Origin: Streptomyces katrae
Lineage (GTDB): Bacteria > Actinomycetota > Actinomycetes > Streptomycetales > Streptomycetaceae
Assembly (NCBI RefSeq): GCF_000966975.1
Contig: NZ_JZWV01000098.1
Coordinates: 1 to 14,007 of the forward strand
DNA length: 14,007 nt
Direction of reading: 5' to 3'
Below the pieces are notes generated by a model. The model saw only the letters and a list, made by a program, of their open reading frames with translations, searched no databases and was not told the origin of the DNA. This document shows positions 7,434-13,518 of this stretch, piece by piece (positions within the stretch are counted from its first letter, which is position 1; each line of letters begins with the position of its first letter). The translations under genes and the position numbers were made by a program.

Positions 7434-8257
7434 TCCTCACCGACTTCGACTACGCGAGGGCCGCCTCCCTCGAAGAGGCCCTCACCCTGCTCGCCGGCAC
7501 CGACGGAGCCAGGGTGCTGGCCGGCGGCCAGAGCCTGTTGCCCGGGCTGCGCACCGGAGCCGAAAAGGCCCGCCTGCTGATCGACGTACGCCACCTCGCG
7601 CAGCTGCGCGGGGTCGGACAGGACGGCGGCGAGCTGCGGATCGGGGCCCTGACCACCCTCGCCGAGCTCGCCGCCGACCCGCTGGTGCGCGCCGGGGCCC
7701 CGGAGCTGGCCGCCGCGGCCCGCGCCAACGGCGACCCCCAGGTCCGCAACCTCGGCACCGTCGGCGGGAACCTCGCCGCGACCGAACGACCCACCGACCT
7801 GCCCGTCGCCGCCATCGCCGCCGGCGCACGGGCCGAACTGGCCGGACCCGGCGGGACCCGCACGGCCCCGGCCGAGGAGCTGGCCGCCTCCGGGGTGCCC
7901 GCCGGTGAGGTGCTCACCGCCCTGCTGGTGCCCGCCGCCGGAGCGGCGGCCGCGTTCGAGAAGACCGCCGACCGGGCCACCCGCTACCCGGTGTGCGCCG
8001 CCGCCGTACGGATCACCCCCGACGGGCCGCGGATCGCGGTCACCGGAGCCACCCCCCGCGCCCTGCGCCTGCGCGGGGTCGAGGACCGGCTGCGCGGGGG
8101 CCCGTACACGACCACGGCGGTGCTGGCGGCGTTCCGCGCCGAGCCCAGGGAGCTGTTCGTCCCCGGGCGCGGCACCTCGGCCGAATACCTCGGCCATCTC
8201 GCGGGAGTGCTCACCGCCCGCGCGCTGGCCAGGGCGGCGGCCCACAGCAGCGCCTGA
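7430..8257 (+). CDS. FAD-binding medium subunit of the molybdenum hydroxylase (CoxM-like)
   Basis: The 275-residue flavoprotein subunit passes electrons from the iron-sulfur clusters to the final acceptor. The FAD-binding domain shows VLAGGQSLLPGLR (about residues 24-36) and RNLGTVGGNLA (about 106-116), the two standard FAD pyrophosphate loops of the CoxM/XDH family. The C-terminal CO_deh_flav_C-like domain includes AFEKTADRATRYPVCAAAV. No extra FeS insertion is visible. The start GTG 7430 overlaps the large-subunit stop (GTGA). After the FAD loop the sequence is ATERPTDLPVA, where many relatives have the form A-x-P-x-x-D-x-x, so this is a slight variation. The next gene, an MFS transporter, starts about 27 nt later, so the operon probably continues. 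Confidence 0.94.
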   Translation: MILTDFDYARAASLEEALTLLAGTDGARVLAGGQSLLPGLRTGAEKARLLIDVRHLAQLRGVGQDGGELRIGALTTLAELAADPLVRAGAPELAAAARANGDPQVRNLGTVGGNLAATERPTDLPVAAIAAGARAELAGPGGTRTAPAEELAASGVPAGEVLTALLVPAAGAAAAFEKTADRATRYPVCAAAVRITPDGPRIAVTGATPRALRLRGVEDRLRGGPYTTTAVLAAFRAEPRELFVPGRGTSAEYLGHLAGVLTARALARAAAHSSA

Positions 8258-8276
8258 GACGGCCCGCCGGGGCAGG

Positions 8277-8284
8277 GCGGGGGA
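8277..8284 (+). promoter_or_regulatory. Purine-rich ribosome-binding site before the MFS gene
   Basis: CGGGGGAG immediately precedes GTG 8285 and lies 6 nt before an in-frame TTG at 8291. The spacing favours TTG 8291, or GTG 8300 further on, over GTG 8285. The start of the transporter is therefore uncertain by a few codons. Confidence 0.45.
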
Positions 8285-9559
8285 GTGGAGTTGACGAGCG
8301 TGCACGAACCGACCGACACGACGACCACGGGAGACATGCCGCAAGCGGCCGGCCGCCCGGCGGCCGGGCCGAGACCGTCCGGCTTCTGGGTGGTGGGCGC
8401 GGTCCTGGTGCTGCTGATGCTCTCCTCCTCCGTGCCCTCCGCCCTCTACGTGCTGTACCAGCAGCGCTGGGGGCTGTCCGCCGGCGTCGTCACGGTGGTC
8501 TTCGCCGTGTACGCCGTCACCGTCCTCGCCGGCCTGCTGCTGTTCGGGTCGCTCTCCGACACCCTGGGGCGCCGGCCCGTCCTCGGCGCCGGCCTGGTCC
8601 TCGCGATCGTCTCCATGGGGCTGTTCGCCGGGGCCGGAGGGCTCGGCCTGCTGCTCGCCGCCCGCGCCGTACAGGGGCTGGCGGTGGGCCTGGCCACCGG
8701 GGCGATGGGGGCGGCCCTGCTGGAACTCAGCCCGCGCTCACGGCCCGCCCTCGGGGCCCAGGTCAACAGCGCGGGGCCGACCGTCGGCATCGGCCTCGGC
8801 GGGCTCGGGGCCGGACTGCTCGTCCAGTACGCCCCCGCCCCGACCGTGCTGAGCTACCTGCTGCTGGTCGTCGCCTTCGCGGTCACGCTGGTCGGGGTGG
8901 TCCGGATGGGCGAGAGCGCACCCGGGGCGGGGGGACGGTTCAGGGTGGTCCCGCACCGGATCCGGGTACCGGCCGCCGTGCGGCGCCGGTTCGCCGTGCT
9001 GGTGCTGACGGTGGTGGCCGTCTGGACCGTCGGCGGCTTCTACCTCTCGCTCGGGCCGCACCTGGCCCTGTCCCTGCTCCACACCACCAACTACCTGGCC
9101 GGCGGGGCCACCGTGGCCCTGCTCGCCGGCTCCGCCACCTGCGCCCAGCTGCTGCTGGGCCGCACCGAACCGCTGCGCACCGCCGTCCTGGGGCTGCTCG
9201 GGCTGCTCGCCGGGCTGGCCCTGGTCCTGCTGGCCCTGGGCCTCGGCTCGGCGCCCGTGTTCCTCGTCGCCACCGCCGTCCTCGGCAGCGGCTGGGGAGC
9301 GGCCTTCCTCGGCTCCTTCCGCGCGATCAGCACCCTCGCCGAGCCCGAACACCGCGGCGAACTGACCGCCGCCGTCTATGTCTTCGCGTATCTCGCCATG
9401 AGCGTCCCGGCGGTCCTCGCCGGACTCCTGACCAACATCCACGGCCTGCAGCGCACCTCCGTCGGCTTCATGGCCGCCGTCGCCGCGGTGTGCGCGCTGG
9501 CCCTGTTCACGACCCTGCGGCTGGCCGCGCGCACCAGGGCCGAGGGGAGCACCCTGTGA
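8285..9559 (+). CDS. Major facilitator superfamily transporter
   Basis: This is a 424-residue polytopic membrane protein with about 12 predicted hydrophobic segments. The first spans roughly residues 35-55, after a hydrophilic Thr/Pro/Gly-rich N-terminus. MFS motif A is clear in the loop between segments 2 and 3: GSLSDTLGRRP (residues 88-98). A middle basic loop (VPHRIRVPAAVRRRFAV) marks the link between the two six-helix halves. Such carriers are proton- or solute-coupled; the repeated Gly/Leu-rich helices resemble drug- or metabolite-efflux members, but direction and substrate are not readable. The start may be GTG 8285, TTG 8291 or GTG 8300. The stop overlaps the following histidine kinase start by 4 nt, tying transport to sensing. 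It may export a substrate or product of the oxidoreductases upstream (inference). Confidence 0.9.
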   Translation: MELTSVHEPTDTTTTGDMPQAAGRPAAGPRPSGFWVVGAVLVLLMLSSSVPSALYVLYQQRWGLSAGVVTVVFAVYAVTVLAGLLLFGSLSDTLGRRPVLGAGLVLAIVSMGLFAGAGGLGLLLAARAVQGLAVGLATGAMGAALLELSPRSRPALGAQVNSAGPTVGIGLGGLGAGLLVQYAPAPTVLSYLLLVVAFAVTLVGVVRMGESAPGAGGRFRVVPHRIRVPAAVRRRFAVLVLTVVAVWTVGGFYLSLGPHLALSLLHTTNYLAGGATVALLAGSATCAQLLLGRTEPLRTAVLGLLGLLAGLALVLLALGLGSAPVFLVATAVLGSGWGAAFLGSFRAISTLAEPEHRGELTAAVYVFAYLAMSVPAVLAGLLTNIHGLQRTSVGFMAAVAAVCALALFTTLRLAARTRAEGSTL

Positions 9560-11007
9560 CCAACGTGAGCACCAAAGAGCTGCGGACCATCCTGCAGGGG
9601 CTGGAGATCTTCGCCGCGATCACCGAGGAGCAGCTGGACTGGCTCGTCTCGGTCTCCCACGTGCGCGTCCTGGCCGACGGGGAGGTCCTCTTCCACGACG
9701 GGGACGAGGCCACCTGCTTCCACGTGCTGGTCTCCGGCGGGCTGGTCGTCACCAAGGTCGTCGACGGCCGGGAGGAGGTCCTGACCCGGCACTCCACCGA
9801 GGAGGAGACCGCCGCCGCGGACGAGCACGACGGCAAGCCCACCGCCGCCCACCGCTTCACCGGGGAGCTGCCCCTGCTGACGGACGGCTCCTACGTGGCC
9901 ACCGCCTCCGCGAGCGGGCCGGAGACCACCGTCGTGGCCTACCCGAAGCCGGTGTTCTTCGAGATGCTGACCCGCTGCAACGGGGTGGCCGCCGTGCTGA
10001 TCCCCGTACTGGCCTGGCGGATCAAGTCCTCCGAGGTCCAGGCCCGCAAGCGGGCCACCGTCGAGGCCCTCGGCACCCTGGCAGCGGGCCTGGCGCACGA
10101 GCTCAACAACCCGGCGGCCGCCGTGGCCCGCGCCGCTCAGGAGCTGGTGCCCGCCCTGGAGCGGCTGACCGCCACCGCGTACGGCTGGGGCGCGGCCGCC
10201 ACGGCCGCCGAACGCGACGTACTGGAACACCTGGCCGGGGAGCTGGACCGGCTCCCACCCCCCGAGACCACCGACCCCCTCGCCCAGGCCGACGCCGAGG
10301 AGGAAATCACCGACTGGGCCGAGGAGGCCGGCGCGGGCCGGCCCGAGCTGCTCGGCGCCGGGGCCTCCGACCTCGGGCTGGAGCTGAGCTGGCTGCTGGA
10401 GCGGCTGGAGGGCATCGGCGAGGCCGCCCTGCCCGACGCCCTGGACCACCTGGCGGCGCTGCTGGAGGCCCGGTCTCTGGCCGCCGAGCTGCGCGCGGCC
10501 GGCCCCCGCATCTCCCAGCTGGTCGCGGCCACGCGGGACTACGCCAACCTCGACCGGGCGCCCGAGCAGCGCTTCGCGGTCACCGACGGCCTGGAGAACA
10601 CCCTGGTCGTGCTCCGCTCCAAGCTCACCGGGATCACCATCGTCCGCGCCTACGACCCGGACCTGCCGGAGCTGACCGGCTACCCGGGGGAGCTCAACCA
10701 GGTGTGGACCAACCTGGTCGACAACGCGGCCGAGGCCATGGAGGGCGCGGGCACGCTGACCCTGCGCTGCTACGCCGAGGGCGTCTGCATGGTCGTGGAG
10801 ATCACCGACACCGGCCGGGGCATCCCCGAGGACGTCCTGCCGCGCATCTTCGAGCCCTTCTACACGACCAAGGACGTGGGCAAGGGCACCGGTCTGGGGC
10901 TGCACCTCAGCTACCGGATCGTCACCCAGCGCCACCACGGGTCGATCACGGCCCGCTCCCGCCCGGGCGAGACCCGGATGCTCGTACGCCTGCCCCTGGC
11001 GGGCTGA
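9556..11007 (+). CDS. Sensor histidine kinase with N-terminal cyclic-nucleotide-binding-like domain
   Basis: The 483-residue soluble protein has an N-terminal CAP/cNMP-binding-like barrel (about 15-150, including LADGEVLFHDGDEATCFHVLVSG). The kinase core follows: H-box GLAHELNN with phospho-acceptor His181, N-box NLVDNAAEAM (from Asn386), G1 box DTGRGIP (Asp418) and FEPFYTTKDVGKGTGLGL (F/G2 boxes, to about 449). The 205 residues from His181 to the N-box are about twice the usual distance and hold a helical, acidic Ala/Glu/Leu-rich insert. No transmembrane segment is present. An acidic insertion within the barrel (HSTEEETAAADEHD) makes cyclic nucleotide binding doubtful. Relatives in actinobacteria are often found beside thioredoxin-reductase-like proteins; none is here, nor is a response regulator. 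GTG 9556 overlaps the transporter stop (GTGA) and has GAGGGGAG upstream. Confidence 0.9.
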   Translation: MTNVSTKELRTILQGLEIFAAITEEQLDWLVSVSHVRVLADGEVLFHDGDEATCFHVLVSGGLVVTKVVDGREEVLTRHSTEEETAAADEHDGKPTAAHRFTGELPLLTDGSYVATASASGPETTVVAYPKPVFFEMLTRCNGVAAVLIPVLAWRIKSSEVQARKRATVEALGTLAAGLAHELNNPAAAVARAAQELVPALERLTATAYGWGAAATAAERDVLEHLAGELDRLPPPETTDPLAQADAEEEITDWAEEAGAGRPELLGAGASDLGLELSWLLERLEGIGEAALPDALDHLAALLEARSLAAELRAAGPRISQLVAATRDYANLDRAPEQRFAVTDGLENTLVVLRSKLTGITIVRAYDPDLPELTGYPGELNQVWTNLVDNAAEAMEGAGTLTLRCYAEGVCMVVEITDTGRGIPEDVLPRIFEPFYTTKDVGKGTGLGLHLSYRIVTQRHHGSITARSRPGETRMLVRLPLAG

Positions 11008-11084
11008 GCCGCCCCGCCCGGTCCGCCCCCCGCGAACCGTCATCCCGCACGCCGTCACCCACTCCCACCGAAAGGAAGTCGAAC

Positions 11085-11426
11085 ATGGCCAAGTACGACA
11101 TCTCCGCGCTGCACCCGGTCTTCGTCCGCCAGATGGACGCCCTGGCCGCGCTGGACATCGAGGCGGTGATGAAGAACTACACCGAGGACGCCGTCCTGGT
11201 CCGCTTCGAGGGGGCCTCGGTGGGGATCGAGGCCGTGCGCGAGACGTTCACCGGCTATCTCACCCTGAAGCCCACGCTCGTCGAACTCCAGGAGTACATC
11301 GAGACCGACGACACCATCTTCTACCGGGCGATCATGAACCTGAACGGCGCCCCGGAGCACGCGTTCGGGACACTCGTCGTCCGCGATGGCCGGATCTGGC
11401 GCCAGACGGCCGGCTTCGGCAGCTGA
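11085..11426 (+). CDS. Small NTF2/SnoaL-like protein
   Basis: The 113-residue protein has the start pattern of the SnoaL/NTF2-like fold: a helix with HPVFVRQMDALAALDIEAVMKNYTEDAVLVRFEG, then GIEAVRETFTGYL, and a cone of strands ending in GTLVVRDGRIWRQTAGFGS. The fold can host small-molecule isomerases, cyclases or ligand-binding proteins. No catalytic residue set was recognised, so the function is open. ATG 11085 is chosen because AAAGGAAG (11071-11078) lies 6 nt upstream; the frame is open further back inside the kinase gene but overlaps it. It is 77 nt after the kinase and is followed by a strong hairpin, making it the last gene of the long run. It may bind or process the same compound as the upstream enzymes (inference). 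Confidence 0.85.
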   Translation: MAKYDISALHPVFVRQMDALAALDIEAVMKNYTEDAVLVRFEGASVGIEAVRETFTGYLTLKPTLVELQEYIETDDTIFYRAIMNLNGAPEHAFGTLVVRDGRIWRQTAGFGS

Positions 11427-11443
11427 CCGCCCTTTCGTGGGTA

Positions 11444-11484
11444 GCGTGGGCGGGGAGGGCCCAGGAGGCCCTCCCCGCCCACGC
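11444..11484 (+). terminator. Strong hairpin terminator, perfect 18-bp stem
   Basis: Bases 11444-11461 are the exact reverse complement of 11467-11484, with the 5-nt loop CAGGA. The stem is almost all G-C. It begins 17 nt after the NTF2-like stop and ends 23 nt before the channel gene. No T-tract follows, as is common in actinomycetes. Being symmetric it could stop transcription from either side, and it marks the end of the nine-gene run. Confidence 0.85.
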
Positions 11485-11507
11485 GACGGAAATGTAAAGG
11501 GGAGGTC

Positions 11508-12152
11508 ATGGAGACGGAAACCAACCGGGTGGAGGCGTTCAGCGATGGCGTATTCGCCATCGTGATCACCATTCTGGTGCTGGAGTTAAAGGTTCCGGAA
11601 GAGCAGGGGTCTGCCCTCTGGCACGGCCTCTTGGAGCAATGGCCGCACTATGCCGCGTATCTGGTGAGTTTCCTCATCATCGGCGTGATGTGGGTGAACC
11701 ACCACACGATCTTCAGTCACCTCAAGCGGGTCGACCGGCCCCTGTTGTTCCTGAATCTGATGGTGCTGATGGTGGTTTCGGTGATTCCGTATACGACCAA
11801 CATCCTCGCCGAGCACCTCATGGACGGGGATTCGGCCAATGTCGCCGCGATCCTCTACAGTTCGTGGACCGTCGTGTACGCTCTCGCGTTCCTGGGATTC
11901 TGGTGGTACGTGACCAAGGTCGGCCACCTCTTCCACGAAACAGTGGACAAGGACGGGGCCCGGGCCACCCGTGTCCGATTCGGACTGGGCGCGGTCGCCT
12001 ACCCCTTGACCGTGATTCTGTCCTTCTTCTCCGCACCTCTCACTCTCGTCGCACACTTCCTGATCGCCCTCTACTACGCCGCGAACCAGATCCCCATCCC
12101 GCTCGTGGTAGAAGAAGAGCGGCTCGAAACTGGCAGCGACCTCAGGAAGTAG
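11508..12152 (+). CDS. TMEM175-family (DUF1211) integral membrane protein, putative potassium channel
   Basis: The 214-residue protein opens with the family hallmark R-V-E-A-F-S-D-G-V-F-A-I followed by a hydrophobic TM1 (residues 13-29). Further segments lie at about 48-64 (ending in WVNHH), 78-100, 111-134, and two near the C-terminus, giving the six-segment bacterial TMEM175 layout. Family members form tetrameric channels, and several conduct K+; they are not related to classical TVGYG channels. The ribosome-binding region AAAGGGGAGG (11496-11505) precedes ATG 11508. Leu27 is encoded by TTA (11586-11588), a codon rare in Streptomyces and read by the bldA tRNA, so translation may be delayed to late growth. 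Codons are less GC-rich than in the upstream operon, and a strong hairpin separates the two, so it probably has its own promoter; no promoter was identified. Confidence 0.9.
   Translation: METETNRVEAFSDGVFAIVITILVLELKVPEEQGSALWHGLLEQWPHYAAYLVSFLIIGVMWVNHHTIFSHLKRVDRPLLFLNLMVLMVVSVIPYTTNILAEHLMDGDSANVAAILYSSWTVVYALAFLGFWWYVTKVGHLFHETVDKDGARATRVRFGLGAVAYPLTVILSFFSAPLTLVAHFLIALYYAANQIPIPLVVEEERLETGSDLRK
11586..11588 (+). promoter_or_regulatory. In-frame TTA codon, TMEM175-like gene codon 27
   Basis: TTA reads Leu27 within LVLELKV. In Streptomyces TTA is decoded by the bldA tRNA, which becomes abundant late in growth; early-position TTA codons often make a gene bldA-dependent. Confidence 0.8.
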
Positions 12153-12164
12153 CCGCACCGCCCT

Positions 12165-12182
12165 ACGGCCGTTCCGGGCCGT
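12165..12182 (+). other. Weak hairpin in the channel to transposase-like gap
   Basis: ACGGCC (12165-12170) pairs with GGCCGT (12177-12182) around a 6-nt loop, 12 nt after the channel stop. It is short and could be a weak terminator or chance. The rest of the 73-nt gap has TAGGGT at 12187-12192, which fits a loose -10, but no clear -35. Confidence 0.25.
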
Positions 12183-12211
12183 CAAGTAGGGTCAAGGTCC
12201 GATCTGGTCGC

Positions 12212-12219
12212 GGGGGAGG
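12212..12219 (+). promoter_or_regulatory. Ribosome-binding site of the transposase-derived gene
   Basis: GGGGGAGG lies 6 nt before ATG 12226 and gives a confident start, showing that the gene keeps good translation signals. Confidence 0.7.
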
Positions 12220-12225
12220 CTCCAG

Positions 12226-13518
12226 ATGGTTCGCGCAGTGCTGCCCGAAGATTCCGAAACGGAAATCTCGGAATTGATCGACGTATTGATCTCGCTCTTC
12301 TTCGAATCTTTACCGCGGCGGGACCAGCGAAACTGGGCCCGCGTTTATCTCGACGGTCTGGTCCGGACCAGCGGGAAGAAGACGATCCGCAACATCGCCG
12401 GAACGGGGGCCAGTTCCGTGGAACAGAGCCTCCAGCAGTTCATCAGCAAGTCACCGTGGGACTGGACCCCGGTACGGCGGTCCCTCGCCCAGCACCTCGA
12501 ACGCACCGCGCAACGACCACTGGCCTGGGTCGTGCAGCCCATGGTCATCGAGAAGGCCGGCGACCGCTCCGTGGGAGTCGGCAGGCAGTTCGTACCCCAG
12601 CTCGGCCGCACCGCCAACTGTCAGCAGGCCGGCGGGATCTGGCTCGCCTCCAGCGAGGCCAGCTTCCCCGTCGAATGGACCCTCACCCTGCCCGGCCCCT
12701 GGACCAGCGAACTGCTGCGCCGCCGCCGGGCCGGCATCCCCGACACCGCACGTTCCCAGACACCCGCCCTGGACGCCGTACACGCCGTCCAGCGCATGGC
12801 CGCGACCTGGCAACTCCAGCGCCGCCCGGTCGTCATGGAGGTCTCCAACAGCGATCTCCCTCCCGTCCTCGAGGCGTTCACCCTCCAGGACATCCCCTTC
12901 GTCCTGAAGGTCGACGGCTCCCTGCCCGTCTCCTTCGGCGGAGCGGGCCGCCACAAGCCCGGCCCGTACACCGCGCCCGCCCGCGAACTGATCGACTCGC
13001 TGCGCTCCCAGCGCCGCGTCGTCGAATGGACCCGGCACGGCCGGGCCGAGGGATCGGTCACCCTGCTGACCTCGGCCCACATCCTCGCCACCCCCGCCGA
13101 GGACCGGCCCGCGCCCGCCCAGCCCGCCCCGCTGCTCCTGATGGGAGCCTGGACCGAGGCCTCCCTGCTCCCCTCCGAGTTCTGGATCACCAACATCGGG
13201 GACCGGCCGCTCGCGCAGCTCTTCCTGCTCGCCAAACTCACCGACCGGGTCGCCCTGGACTTCACCGAGACCTGCGAACCCGTAGGCATCCGCGACTTCG
13301 AGGGCCGCTCCTTCCGCGGCTGGCACCACCACGCCACCCTCGCCAGCGTCGCCCACGCGGCCCGGCTCCTCGGCACCGGCGGGCGGAACCCCGACCTGGT
13401 GTCCCTCGCCTCCCCCGCCCGCTACCCGGGCGGACGCGCCGCGGGACGGCCCCCCGCCGTCCTGCCGCCACGGCCCCTGATCCCCGGCCAGTCCGCGCGA
13501 CGCGCGTACATCCGCTGA
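12226..13518 (+). CDS. IS701-like DDE transposase relative, catalytic residues apparently lost (probably domesticated)
   Basis: The 430-residue length equals that of whole IS701 transposases. Family landmarks are RNWARVYLDGL near residue 40, SVGVGRQF followed by LGRTANCQQAG, FPVEWTLTLPGPW, EFWITNIGD, and DFEGRSFRGWHHH (357-369). By recalled family pattern, the first catalytic Asp lies in W-V-x-D-D-T-G; here it reads WVVQPMV, with Gln104-Pro105 at those positions. The second, in V-x-A-D-A-G-Y, reads VVMEVSN with Glu205. A glutamate near the third position (Glu348 in DFTETCE) may be kept. The frame is open throughout, yet no terminal inverted repeats or target duplications were seen, and the stop overlaps xdhC (TGATG), leaving no room for an IS end. 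It may act as a DNA-binding protein; that is inference. Leu29 is TTA. The first 100 bases are less GC-rich than the rest. Confidence 0.8.
   Translation: MVRAVLPEDSETEISELIDVLISLFFESLPRRDQRNWARVYLDGLVRTSGKKTIRNIAGTGASSVEQSLQQFISKSPWDWTPVRRSLAQHLERTAQRPLAWVVQPMVIEKAGDRSVGVGRQFVPQLGRTANCQQAGGIWLASSEASFPVEWTLTLPGPWTSELLRRRRAGIPDTARSQTPALDAVHAVQRMAATWQLQRRPVVMEVSNSDLPPVLEAFTLQDIPFVLKVDGSLPVSFGGAGRHKPGPYTAPARELIDSLRSQRRVVEWTRHGRAEGSVTLLTSAHILATPAEDRPAPAQPAPLLLMGAWTEASLLPSEFWITNIGDRPLAQLFLLAKLTDRVALDFTETCEPVGIRDFEGRSFRGWHHHATLASVAHAARLLGTGGRNPDLVSLASPARYPGGRAAGRPPAVLPPRPLIPGQSARRAYIR
12310..12312 (+). promoter_or_regulatory. In-frame TTA codon, transposase-like gene codon 29
   Basis: TTA reads Leu29 in FFESLPRR. 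Because xdhC starts within this gene's stop codon, bldA control of this gene could pass to xdhC by translational coupling (inference). Confidence 0.8.

Noticed and set aside
4031..7948. Exact 18-bp repeat at 4031-4048 and 7931-7948
   Set aside because: Both copies encode a Pro-Ala-Ala-Gly-Ala-Ala run within unrelated genes; biased Ala/Gly codons explain it.
4495..8257. Aerobic CO dehydrogenase (coxSLM)
   Set aside because: The active-site loop lacks the cysteine of form I CoxL and the gene order is S-L-M rather than M-S-L. Only the broader family is supported.
10704..11426. Longer version of the NTF2-like gene starting inside the kinase gene
   Set aside because: The extra region is an Arg/Pro/Gly-rich shadow of the kinase frame; a good ribosome-binding site and fold start support ATG 11085.
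12226..13518. Intact IS701 insertion sequence
   Set aside because: No terminal inverted repeats or target duplications are visible, the stop overlaps xdhC, and catalytic Asp residues appear replaced. It is therefore listed as a gene, not a mobile element.
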